14,011 nucleotides of DNA from an uncultured Eubacteriales bacterium (GTDB lineage: Bacteria; Bacillota; Clostridia; Christensenellales; Christensenellaceae). Below the pieces are notes generated by a model. It was not told the DNA's origin. It saw only the letters and a program-made list of their open reading frames with translations, and did not search any database. The stretch covers positions 1 through 14,011 of the forward strand of contig CAJJPW010000028.1 of the NCBI GenBank assembly GCA_905193725.1, given 5' to 3'. This document shows positions 1-6,667 of this stretch, in pieces (within the stretch, counting starts at the first letter, position 1; every line of letters starts with the position of its first letter). The position numbers and the translations under genes are program-made.

Positions 1-1
1 A

Positions 2-886
2 CAGCAAAATGATAGACCGTCGGATATGGATATCAAAGGCGGCATCGTATTTGTCATCCACAAAAAACACGGTAAAATCATCACCGAAACGCCCTTTTTC
101 CTATCGCTTACTGAGGAAATACAGAGAAGGGCGCTGGCAAGAGGCTACCATGTTACTATTTTGCAGTATTACGGTGGAGACGATATCGGCGACTTCATCA
201 AGAGAATATTGGAAATTCACGCATTGGGTGTGTTACTGCTGGCCACAGAGCTAGATTCTGACGATTTAGAAGTATATCAGCAGATTGGCCTGCCCATTGT
301 GCTCATCGATAGCAATTTTATGGACAAAAAATTAGATGCGGTGACCATCAACAACATAGACGCGGTTTATGAAATCGTCAGCTATGCCAAACAATGCGGA
401 CATCGGGAAATTGGATTCCTCAAGAGCAAAGTGGAGAACAACAACTTTTACGAGCGGTATTTGGGGTTTCAGGCGGCGCTGGATAGAATGGCGCTCCCAT
501 TTTACCCGGAATATGTATTTGAAGTGGGAGTTAGTTCGGACTACGCCTATATCGATATGAAGCAAATCTTGGAGGAAAAGCGTAAACTGCCCACTGTGCT
601 CATTGCAGGTAATGATATGCTCGCCATTGGTGCGCTGCGAGCTCTAAAAGAGGCGGGCATGAAAGTGCCGGAGGATATCTCCATGATAGGGTTTGACGAT
701 ATGCCGGTATCGCGGATGATGGATCCCCCTCTCACCAGCATACGAATCTATAACGATTTAATTGGAGAATGTGCGATTAACCGGCTGATTCAAAAGATAG
801 AAACGGGTGGCACAGGTCACTTTACCACCCGGGTGGGATGTGATCTGATGATACGAGACAGTGTAAAAACCATTCAGCAGTTATGA
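2..886 (+). CDS. LacI/GalR-family transcriptional regulator, C-terminal part (5' end outside window)
   Basis: The reading frame is open to the left edge (first complete codon at base 2), so the N-terminal helix-turn-helix of about 55-60 residues is presumed to lie outside; the ATG at 26 is probably internal. What is visible is a full periplasmic-binding-protein-like effector domain (Peripla_BP_3 type). It opens with a first beta strand (GGIVFVI) and an N-terminal subdomain with the family pattern of a surface helix followed by GVLLLA and PIVLID. The C-terminal subdomain carries the hallmark series PTVLIAGNDMLAIGALRAL, VPEDISMIGFDDMP and DPPLTSIR, ending with an MIRDSV tail. The family binds a sugar or related small molecule and represses transport or catabolic genes. 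The effector cannot be read from sequence and no sugar genes are seen in the window. A strong terminator follows directly, so the gene ends its transcription unit. Confidence 0.9.
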   Translation, partial: QQNDRPSDMDIKGGIVFVIHKKHGKIITETPFFLSLTEEIQRRALARGYHVTILQYYGGDDIGDFIKRILEIHALGVLLLATELDSDDLEVYQQIGLPIVLIDSNFMDKKLDAVTINNIDAVYEIVSYAKQCGHREIGFLKSKVENNNFYERYLGFQAALDRMALPFYPEYVFEVGVSSDYAYIDMKQILEEKRKLPTVLIAGNDMLAIGALRALKEAGMKVPEDISMIGFDDMPVSRMMDPPLTSIRIYNDLIGECAINRLIQKIETGGTGHFTTRVGCDLMIRDSVKTIQQL

Positions 887-908
887 GGAACCATCAGAAT
901 AGCAAAGC

Positions 909-954
909 AAGGCTCTATTTCTACGGGATAAAAGTAGAAATGGGGCCTTTTGTT
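909..954 (+). terminator. Rho-independent terminator after the LacI-family gene
   Basis: The arm at 909-924 (AAGGCTCTATTTCTAC) pairs with the arm at 934-949 (GTAGAAATGGGGCCTT) over 16 positions with a few G-T wobbles. The 9-base loop is at 925-933, and a short T-rich tail (TTTTGTT) follows. It begins 23 bases after the stop codon. Confidence 0.85.
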
Positions 955-976
955 GTGCCTTGATACCTGCTATAAA
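950..976 (+). promoter_or_regulatory. Possible extended -10 promoter with overlapping hairpin
   Basis: TTGTTG (950-955) lies 15 bases upstream of TATAAA (971-976), which is preceded by TGC and so forms an extended -10 (TG-N-TATAAA). The -10 lies inside a perfect 7-bp dyad, CTGCTAT (967-973) with ATAGCAG (981-987). If real it would start a short transcript near 983 running into the terminator-like hairpin at 1040. The spacer is shorter than the usual 17, so this is tentative. Confidence 0.3.
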
Positions 977-1039
977 ATAGATAGCAGCGGAACTGCGCAA
1001 TAGACGAGATCGATTGGCTTTGATCAAACAACAAGATAG

Positions 1040-1070
1040 GGAATTTCGGCGAAATATTCCTTTATTTTTT
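1040..1070 (+). terminator. Terminator- or attenuator-like hairpin upstream of the Cys-rich gene
   Basis: GGAATTTC (1040-1047) pairs with GAAATATTCC (1051-1060) around a GGC loop with a two-base bulge. A T-rich tail (TTTATTTTTT) follows. The LacI-family gene already has its own terminator 100 bases upstream, so this hairpin would end a separate short RNA or attenuate transcription into the gene at 1132. Confidence 0.5.
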
Positions 1071-1083
1071 AACAGGATGATAA

Positions 1084-1089
1084 TATAAT
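1084..1089 (+). promoter_or_regulatory. Candidate -10 box for the Cys-rich gene
   Basis: A consensus TATAAT sits 42 bases before the ATG at 1132 in an AT-rich stretch, just after the hairpin at 1040-1070. The matching -35 (TTTATT, 1061-1066, 17-base spacer) is poor. A perfect TTGACA at 1111-1116 is too close to the start codon to serve this gene. Confidence 0.35.
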
Positions 1090-1131
1090 AGTAATAAAAT
1101 AGAAATTTTATTGACAAAAATGAGGTAGTAA

Positions 1132-1410
1132 ATGAATAAAGTGATACATATAAAATACTGTGGCGGATGCAATCCCCACTACGATAGGGTGGCATTTGTA
1201 AATTATCTGAGAGACCGCTATCGGGGGCAGATAGAATTTGTGCCGGCGGATAGCCAGCAAACCTCCAAAGTGATGGTAGCGGTGTGTGGATGCAGGTGCA
1301 AATGTGTATATGCCCATGACTATCCAGCGTATGAGGAGATCATACACATATCCAACGAGCAGGAGCAGCAGGAGCTTATAGCGTATCTAGATCAATTGGC
1401 TGCACAGTAG
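1132..1410 (+). CDS. Small Cys-rich protein with CGGCNP motif, function unknown
   Basis: This is a 92-residue soluble protein with no signal peptide or membrane segment. The ATG follows GAGGT (1122-1126) with 5-base spacing. A first strand (KVIHIKY) leads into CGGCNPHYDR (C10, C13), a C-x-x-C at a strand-helix junction as in thioredoxin-like or SelW-like folds. A second cluster, C52-G-C54-R-C56-K-C58, follows the strand KVMVAV, giving six Cys in all. The acidic C-terminal helix is rich in Glu and Gln. I recognise the CGGCNP-x-x-DR motif as one that recurs in small uncharacterised proteins of anaerobes; this is from memory and was not searched. A redox or metal-binding role is inferred from the Cys pattern alone. 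The downstream response regulator starts 147 bases later in the same direction with no obvious terminator between, so co-transcription is possible. Confidence 0.75.
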   Translation: MNKVIHIKYCGGCNPHYDRVAFVNYLRDRYRGQIEFVPADSQQTSKVMVAVCGCRCKCVYAHDYPAYEEIIHISNEQEQQELIAYLDQLAAQ

Positions 1411-1557
1411 ACAAAGCAGCAAAGAAAAAGGATAAAGGCCCGATATGCGCAAATTTCTGCCGTGTGAGCAGTGAGAGATGGTTATATGCGGGTAAGAAAT
1501 CGAATAAAAGTGTCAATGATAGGTATAGAGAATTCACAGGAAAAGGAGTAAGTGAGC

Positions 1558-2247
1558 GTGGCGAAGAGAATATTGATTGTAGACGATGAGCCGATTGTGG
1601 TAAAAGGGCTGCGGTTTAACCTGGAGCAGCAAGAGGGTTATGAGATAGATGTGGCCTATGACGGAGAGCAGGCGCTTGAGATATTTGACCCAGAGAAGCA
1701 CGATTTAGTACTGCTGGACTTGATGCTACCGAAACTGGACGGCATGGAAGTGTGCCAGAGAATTCGCTCTATCTCCTATGTGCCCATTATCATGCTAACT
1801 GCTAAGGGAGATGAGATGGACAAGATTATGGGATTGGAATTTGGTGCGGACGATTACCTCACAAAGCCCTTTAATATGCTGGAGCTAAAGGCCAGAATTA
1901 AGACCATCTTTCGGCGGTCAGATACCTATTCTGTCAAAAAAGAGGATGGGAATGTGATCACCATTCGCAATATGACAGTGAACCTGACCAATCGCAGCGT
2001 GGAGATCGATGGGAACTACATAAACCTCACGGCAAAGGAATTCGATCTACTGTGTTACTTCATCAAAAATAGAGGTAAGGTGTTTGATCGGGAAACGCTG
2101 CTGGAAGTGGTGTGGAAACACGCAGGGGATTTAAGGACGGTGGATGTGCACATTAGACGCCTACGGGAAAAAATCGAAAAAAACCCGGCAAAGCCAGAGT
2201 TTATCATGACCAAATGGGGAGTTGGGTATTACTTTAACGATAAGTAA
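1558..2247 (+). CDS. OmpR/PhoB-family two-component response regulator
   Basis: This is a complete DNA-binding response regulator of about 229 residues. The receiver domain (roughly residues 3-118) has the acidic pair in ILIVDDE, the phospho-acceptor Asp in LVLLDLMLP (D54 from the chosen start), the conserved Thr in IIMLTAK and the Lys in YLTKPF. The C-terminal winged helix (about 130-228) shows LTAKEFDLLCYF, the recognition region RTVDVHIRRLREKIE and a terminal KWGVGYYF hairpin. Two GTG starts are possible, 1552 and 1558. The Shine-Dalgarno AAAAGGAG (1541-1548) is 3 bases from the first but 9 from the second, so 1558 (MAKRILIVDDE) is preferred. Its likely partner is the kinase at 2720, though the pair is separated by a terminator and a ~470-bp gap. 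Targets are unknown. Confidence 0.95.
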   Translation: MAKRILIVDDEPIVVKGLRFNLEQQEGYEIDVAYDGEQALEIFDPEKHDLVLLDLMLPKLDGMEVCQRIRSISYVPIIMLTAKGDEMDKIMGLEFGADDYLTKPFNMLELKARIKTIFRRSDTYSVKKEDGNVITIRNMTVNLTNRSVEIDGNYINLTAKEFDLLCYFIKNRGKVFDRETLLEVVWKHAGDLRTVDVHIRRLREKIEKNPAKPEFIMTKWGVGYYFNDK

Positions 2248-2315
2248 ACGATAGTACCGCATTTGTTTTTGGTAATAGTATAGGATTTTGGTCTTTTATT
2301 TAAGCGAAGTAAGGG

Positions 2316-2350
2316 GGCAGGATGACTTTAGAGAAAGTGTCCTGCCTTTT
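2316..2350 (+). terminator. Rho-independent terminator after the response regulator
   Basis: GGCAGGA (2316-2322) pairs with TCCTGCC (2340-2346). Inner pairing of ACTTT with AAAGT surrounds a small AGAG loop, and TTTT follows. This strong stem should separate response regulator transcription from the kinase gene downstream. Confidence 0.85.
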
Positions 2351-2490
2351 GTTGCCTATCAAACAAAAGGACATAAGATGCATTGTAAAATACTATCATT
2401 TTATATTGTGTGATTATGAAAAAAGAGGGGAGGAAATGCCTTTATTGTGAGAGAAACATTGCCGAAGCAGAGAGGGGCATTATTGATAGG

Positions 2491-2519
2491 TTGAGTTTCC
2501 AGGATGGGTATAGTATACT
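2491..2519 (+). promoter_or_regulatory. Candidate sigma-A promoter for the kinase-lipoprotein operon
   Basis: TTGAGT (2491-2496), a 17-base spacer and TATACT (2514-2519) match the vegetative consensus at 4/6 and 5/6 positions. Transcription would start near 2526, giving a leader of about 195 bases before the kinase. The -10 box lies inside the left arm of the inverted repeat at 2510-2536, which suggests repression or other control at this site. Confidence 0.5.
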
Positions 2520-2536
2520 GTAACTGAGTATACTAT
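2510..2536. repeat. Perfect 10-bp inverted repeat, putative operator
   Basis: ATAGTATACT (2510-2519) and AGTATACTAT (2527-2536) are exact reverse complements around a 7-base spacer. Each arm also contains the self-palindrome AGTATACT, so the site can be read as two copies of an 8-bp palindrome with centres 15 bp apart. It covers the -10 box and probable start point of the candidate promoter. Four T follow at 2539-2542, so a weak terminator is an alternative reading, but the AT-only stem makes an operator more likely. Confidence 0.6.
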
Positions 2537-2703
2537 GGTTTTAAAATGGGAAAAAGCATAGTAGAAGGTAAACTAAGGTAGAACAAAAAATAGGCCGAAG
2601 GGATCGAGCTTATCGACACATATGCCAGAGAGAACTCCTGTTTTGTAAAATGAGGTGGGTGTAACAGGCTGGCATTGATGCGTGGAAGGAGAAACGGTGC
2701 GAA

Positions 2704-2748
2704 ATGAATATAAAATGGGGTGTTGGCGATTACTTTAAAGATCAATAA
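2704..2748 (+). pseudogene. Orphan response-regulator C-terminal tail overlapping the kinase start
   Basis: Reading from 2704 the frame gives MNIKWGVGDYFKDQ and a TAA stop at 2746. The response regulator ends KWGVGYYFNDK plus TAA. The bases also match: from AAATGGGG (2714 here, 2211 in the regulator) through TAAAC about 30 of 36 positions agree by eye, in the same reading frame. The tract overlaps the first codons of the kinase in another frame, as a normal regulator gene does when translationally coupled to a kinase. It appears to be what remains of a duplicated or ancestral regulator gene. A leader peptide coupled to kinase translation (AAGGAG at 2686-2691) is another possibility. Confidence 0.6.
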
Positions 2749-4165
2749 ACTGACATCCTCCATTCGCTGGCGATTTTTGCTGTTTTTTCTGTTGGTATTG
2801 GTGGTGGCAATCGTGCTTTCCATCATCGTAGCATCTAAAATCATGGAGGATTTCATTGTCCAAAGTCGTATCAGCGACCAACAGAAGAGCGTCAACAACT
2901 TGGCGGTTACGGTAGCGGCAGATCTCAACGAGGGAAATGCGGATAAACTCAATCAAATTGCCGTGGAACAAGGCAAACTGCTCTCAGGGCGTTTGCTTAT
3001 TTTAGATGCAAACGGTGTGGTACAGGTAGACAGCTTTTCCCAGCTCAACGGGCGAAAGCTGGAGAACAAAGAGGTGCTGGATATTACCCAGGAGAACAAG
3101 GATTCCTCCTATGGATTTAATCAGGTGTTAAACGAGACGGAAAATGAGCCGTTTTGGGCGGTATATTACACCAGCAGCATCATCTACAATTCCAAAAACA
3201 TCGGCATTTTGCTCTTTTCCAGCAGCATACAGGACGTGATGGAAAAGACCACGTTTATGAGCAATCAGTATGTGGCGATTTTTGCCACAGCTGCATTTTT
3301 ACTGCTGTTAGCAACCTATATTCTGACGGGTAAAATCACCAAACCAATCAACAACTTGCGGGATGTAGCTGTGCAGATTGCAGCGGGAAATTTGCACCAG
3401 CGGGTGAAGATCAAGGGAAACAGTGAGATTGATGAGCTGGGCCAGGCATTTAACCAGATGAGCGAGAAGCTGGAAAATGTGGATAAGATGCGCAGCGAGT
3501 TCGTGTCCAATGCCTCCCATGAGCTTAAAACGCCGCTCACCTCCATAAAAATACTGGTAGAGTCCATCTTATATGAGGAAAATATCGATGAAAAGGTGTA
3601 TAAGGAGTTCTTAGGAGATATTAATGATGAAATCGATCGGCTCACAAACCTGATCAACGACTTGCTTCTAATGACGAAAATCGAAGACCAATCCAATCAT
3701 TTGAACTTAGAGGTCATCTTGATCAGCAAGCTAGTGGATAAAGTGGTGGCTGCACTGGCTCCCATCGCAAAAAGAAAGAACATCACGATGGATGTGCAGA
3801 TCGATGAGGAAATTGAAGTGGAATGCGACCAAGTGAGAATACGCCAGGCCATTAGCAATCTGATCGATAACGCCATCAAATATACAGAAGAAGGCGGAAA
3901 AGTCACCGTGCATCTAGAGAAAGTGGGCTCGGAGGTATTTGTTCACGTTTCGGATAACGGCGTGGGTATTGCAAAAGAGGATTTGCCACATATTTTCGAC
4001 CGGTTTTACCGGGTGGATAAGGCACGGTCTCGAGATACAGGCGGTACAGGGCTGGGGCTACACATTGTGAAGAGAATTGCCCTGTTGCACAAAGGAAGAA
4101 TTGAGGTAGAAAGCCAAGTGGGCAGGGGAACCACCTTTACACTGGTGCTGCCTACAAAAAGATAG
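2720..4165 (+). CDS. Membrane sensor histidine kinase (PhoR/WalK-like architecture)
   Basis: This is a complete kinase of about 481 residues. A first membrane helix (about 19-38) is followed by an extracellular sensor of about 140 residues with a Cache/PAS-like strand pattern (RLLILDANGVVQVDSF). The second membrane helix is about 184-203, then HAMP (204-255) and the HisKA dimerisation domain with the H-box NASHELKTPLTSIK (phospho-acceptor H267). The HATPase domain shows the N-box with N380 and N384 (SNLIDNAIKYT), the G1 box SDNGVGI, the F-box FDRFYR and the G2 box GGTGLGL. The first usable starts are GTG 2720 or TTG 2723; neither has a good ribosome site, and both lie inside the orphan regulator tail, so coupling to that reading frame is plausible. 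The AGGAGG of the next gene overlaps the stop codon. The presumed partner is the response regulator upstream, and lipoproteins encoded downstream may act on the sensor domain. Confidence 0.95.
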   Translation: MLAITLKINKLTSSIRWRFLLFFLLVLVVAIVLSIIVASKIMEDFIVQSRISDQQKSVNNLAVTVAADLNEGNADKLNQIAVEQGKLLSGRLLILDANGVVQVDSFSQLNGRKLENKEVLDITQENKDSSYGFNQVLNETENEPFWAVYYTSSIIYNSKNIGILLFSSSIQDVMEKTTFMSNQYVAIFATAAFLLLLATYILTGKITKPINNLRDVAVQIAAGNLHQRVKIKGNSEIDELGQAFNQMSEKLENVDKMRSEFVSNASHELKTPLTSIKILVESILYEENIDEKVYKEFLGDINDEIDRLTNLINDLLLMTKIEDQSNHLNLEVILISKLVDKVVAALAPIAKRKNITMDVQIDEEIEVECDQVRIRQAISNLIDNAIKYTEEGGKVTVHLEKVGSEVFVHVSDNGVGIAKEDLPHIFDRFYRVDKARSRDTGGTGLGLHIVKRIALLHKGRIEVESQVGRGTTFTLVLPTKR

Positions 4166-4173
4166 GAGGCTCT

Positions 4174-5136
4174 ATGAGAATTAAAAAGATCATCGCTGTC
4201 TGCATGGCAGCTGGAATATGTATGAGCATGGCATTGCTAGCAGGCTGCTCCAACTTCGCTGCCAGCAATAACGATAGCCAAGCAGTGGATATCAATCCCC
4301 TGGGGGAGGCAGCTGCTAAGGATTCCGAAGAGGTTTCTCTCTATTTTGGATACCAGGATACGGGTATGCTCATTGGCGAGACCAGGGAGATCGAAATACC
4401 CGTCAATGAGAAGAGAGAAGAGGCGATTCTAAAGGAACTCATCAAAGGGCCTTCGGTTACGAGCTCAGAGTTTACCCCGCTCATCAACCCTGAAACCCAG
4501 GTGGTGAACGTCTCAGACACAGGGGATTTTCTGTTTGTGACATTGAGCAGTGAGTTTTTAATGCCGGTGGACAACACGGGGAGCACTGGAGAAAGTGAGA
4601 CGGAGGTCAACCCTCTAGCAGTATACTCGATCGTCAATACCTTGGTGGAACAGGGGCAGTTTTCCAGAATACAGATTTTAGTGGATACAGATGGCACTGG
4701 CAATGGACAGCGTGTATCCCTAAGCCAAGTTGGGCTAGAAGGAGAGGGGACGCTAGAACCCTTAGGCAGAAATGGTGAGATCATTTTGACGCCGCAAAAC
4801 ACCATGGAGCAGATGCTATCGCTGATGGAGAAGAAGGACTTCCAGGGCCTTTACAACTTTATCGCCTATAGCGATTCCTATCAGATCACCAAACCGGAAC
4901 TGGATGAGTTCGTCACAAGCTGCATCAATTCCAACGTGGCTTTGAAGGAATACCAGATTATCGATAGCAACGTAACAGCAAGTGCCCAAAATGTGGTGAT
5001 CATGGTCGATTATACCTATGATAAGGGCGATGAGACCACAGAAAAGACGAATATTCCTGTGAAAATGGTGCGGGAGAACGATGTGTGGAAAATGACCAAT
5101 TCCACTTTTGAAAAAATGTTTTCCATTGGGCAGTAG
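4174..5136 (+). CDS. Lipoprotein with one GerMN domain and a C-terminal NTF2-like region
   Basis: A 320-residue secreted lipoprotein: signal helix residues 5-23, lipobox L-A-G-C with lipidated C25, then a Ser/Asn-rich linker. A GerMN (sporulation/spore germination) domain spans about 54-175. It has LYF at 56-58 and the helix end LIKGP at 89-93, followed by VVNVSDTGDFLFVTLS, AVYSIVNTLVE and a final strand IQILVDTDG. The rest (about 208-320) resembles a small NTF2/cystatin-like domain (helix, then strands ending DVWKMT). AGGAGG at 4164-4169 overlaps the kinase stop, with 8 bases between the genes, so the two are certainly co-transcribed. The position directly behind a sensor kinase recalls LpqB behind MtrB in actinobacteria. 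It should be anchored on the outer face of the membrane. The GerMN ligand is not known. Confidence 0.9.
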   Translation: MRIKKIIAVCMAAGICMSMALLAGCSNFAASNNDSQAVDINPLGEAAAKDSEEVSLYFGYQDTGMLIGETREIEIPVNEKREEAILKELIKGPSVTSSEFTPLINPETQVVNVSDTGDFLFVTLSSEFLMPVDNTGSTGESETEVNPLAVYSIVNTLVEQGQFSRIQILVDTDGTGNGQRVSLSQVGLEGEGTLEPLGRNGEIILTPQNTMEQMLSLMEKKDFQGLYNFIAYSDSYQITKPELDEFVTSCINSNVALKEYQIIDSNVTASAQNVVIMVDYTYDKGDETTEKTNIPVKMVRENDVWKMTNSTFEKMFSIGQ

Positions 5137-5172
5137 GGAAAAAGCGAGGTAAAGGATAAAGTAGGAGTTTAG

Positions 5173-6624
5173 ATGAAGAAACTGATTTGCATGATATTGG
5201 GCGTGTGTGTGCTGCTGTGTTCCTGCCAGGCGAGTAATAGTCAGCCTTCGGAAGAAGAACAACCCCAAGAGACGTTACAGACAATTGAACAATTGCAGAT
5301 GCAAAAGGGCATGAATATTCGGGCAGGGCTGTATTTTCACGACAGCGCGTCTTCCAAACTAGTATCTGAGACCAGAGAGTTTGTAGTGACACAAGAGCAA
5401 AACGTAGGGGAGGAGCTCATGGAACAGCTGCTTGCAGGCCCGACAAACCAAAGTCTCAATGGAATCTCCTATGGGACAGAGCTGGTGGACATTGAAGTGA
5501 TGGACGAAGTGGCCAATGTGTACCTAAAGGCCACCCAGGACATGGACGCCTATGAGCAGTATGTTTTGCGAGCGGCTGTTACCGACACTTTGGTGGATTA
5601 CTATGACCTTGCCTATGTGAACGTGTTTATTGACGGGGCCACCAACTATGAGACGCATCCCAAAGGGGCCTTTAAAAAATCCTCTGGCACGCTAGACAGC
5701 GATTTTGCAAAGTACCAAAATAACTATCTGCAAAACACCTCCAATACCACAGAAGGAAGCGGGGCGCTGCAGAGCAATGCAGTGCTGTACTTTGCCGATT
5801 CCACTCTGGGCTTTTTGTTGCCGGAGATCCGCCAGATATCCTTTGAAGATGGAAATAGAATTGTGGATACTTTGATATCCGAACTCATTTTAGGCCCTAG
5901 TTATGGAAATAATATGCAAGGGTTGATCAGCCAGGATATTGTAAACGAATATGCGTATGAGCTAGTGGAAAACGAAACAGGACATATCCAGTGCAACTTA
6001 CGGCTGCAATATCCAGCAAATGTACTGCCAAACTCCAACCAGGAGCTGGACAAGCTATGCTATGCATCCCTATTCTACACCTTGCGCTCGGTGATTCCCT
6101 CTTTAGATACCCTCCACATTACGCTGGAGTATTTGGAGCAGGATAACCAAATCACCCTGACGCGGGAGGATGTCAAACAGTATTTGGGCAGGACTATAGA
6201 CCTATATTTTCCCGGCAAGGATTTTACCATGCTCTATCCAACCAAGAGGGTGGTATATAATAAGGAAGCAGGCCTGTTGCGCTCCCGATTAGATCAGCTG
6301 ATTAGAGGGCCGATAGCCTCGGATTCCGAGGAGATTTGGCCGATTTTCTCCCAGGGCATCACCTCAAAGGATATTTTGAGCGTAGAGATTTACGACAATA
6401 GCATAGCTGTGGTAGACCTTTCCCAGAACTTTAGCGATGTGATGAGCAGTCAGCCTGCGGAGACAGAATTTGTTACGATATATACCATGGTCAATACGCT
6501 AACCGGGTATACGGGAATCAAAAAAGTGAAGTTCATGGTGGAAGGCAAGGAGATTTTGGGTTTTACAGGGGAGTTATACCTAAAAAATCCACTGATGAAA
6601 AACCCGGGCATCATCAAAGAATAG
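5173..6624 (+). CDS. Lipoprotein with three tandem GerMN-like repeats
   Basis: A 483-residue secreted protein with signal helix 4-15 and a lipobox reading L-C-S-C (lipidated C18; Cys at -2 is slightly unusual), then a Gln/Glu-rich linker. Three GerMN-like units follow at about 51-158, 203-322 and 341-462. Each starts with LYF (53, 205, 344) and has a helix ending in GP 36-37 residues later (LLAGP to 90, LILGP to 242, LIRGP to 380), the same spacing as in the neighbouring lipoprotein (56 to 93). The third repeat is the most canonical (VEIYDNSIAVVDLSQNF, TIYTMVNTLTGY, KVKFMVEG). Repeats 1 and 2 are more diverged. The start has AGGAG (5163-5167) 5 bases upstream. It is a paralogue of the previous gene, 36 bases away in the same operon, and probably acts in the cell envelope. 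Confidence 0.88.
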   Translation: MKKLICMILGVCVLLCSCQASNSQPSEEEQPQETLQTIEQLQMQKGMNIRAGLYFHDSASSKLVSETREFVVTQEQNVGEELMEQLLAGPTNQSLNGISYGTELVDIEVMDEVANVYLKATQDMDAYEQYVLRAAVTDTLVDYYDLAYVNVFIDGATNYETHPKGAFKKSSGTLDSDFAKYQNNYLQNTSNTTEGSGALQSNAVLYFADSTLGFLLPEIRQISFEDGNRIVDTLISELILGPSYGNNMQGLISQDIVNEYAYELVENETGHIQCNLRLQYPANVLPNSNQELDKLCYASLFYTLRSVIPSLDTLHITLEYLEQDNQITLTREDVKQYLGRTIDLYFPGKDFTMLYPTKRVVYNKEAGLLRSRLDQLIRGPIASDSEEIWPIFSQGITSKDILSVEIYDNSIAVVDLSQNFSDVMSSQPAETEFVTIYTMVNTLTGYTGIKKVKFMVEGKEILGFTGELYLKNPLMKNPGIIKE

Positions 6625-6667
6625 CAGTACGCCAATCTGCAAATCTGGGGATATATGGAGAAAATAG

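Larger units (their letters stand above)
2351..2719. other. Intergenic region between response regulator and kinase
   Basis: These 369 bases hold no convincing gene. They contain a 35-codon ORF at 2416-2523 with a C-x-x-C but no ribosome site, the promoter and dyad at 2491-2536, an AAGGAG at 2686-2691, and from 2704 a short tract resembling the end of the response regulator gene. No transposase remnant or terminal inverted repeat bounding the whole region is seen. Confidence 0.6.

Noticed and set aside
9..254. 81-residue plus-strand ORF at the left edge
   Set aside because: It overlaps the LacI-family effector domain in another frame and has no recognisable features.
26..886. ATG 26 as the true start of the LacI-family gene
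   Set aside because: The frame is open to base 2 and the visible protein lacks the DNA-binding domain that precedes this region in the family, so the gene most likely begins outside the window.
1111..1116. Perfect TTGACA as a -35 box
   Set aside because: A matching -10 would fall inside the gene starting at 1132, and no TATAAT-like sequence is there.
2533..2952. 139-residue minus-strand ORF over the kinase start
   Set aside because: It runs antisense to the kinase N-terminus, is Ser/Leu-rich without motifs, and would cross the operator and the orphan regulator tail.
4816..5268. 150-residue minus-strand ORF across the junction of the two lipoprotein genes
   Set aside because: It is antisense to two well-supported lipoprotein genes with clear lipoboxes, and no family is recognisable.
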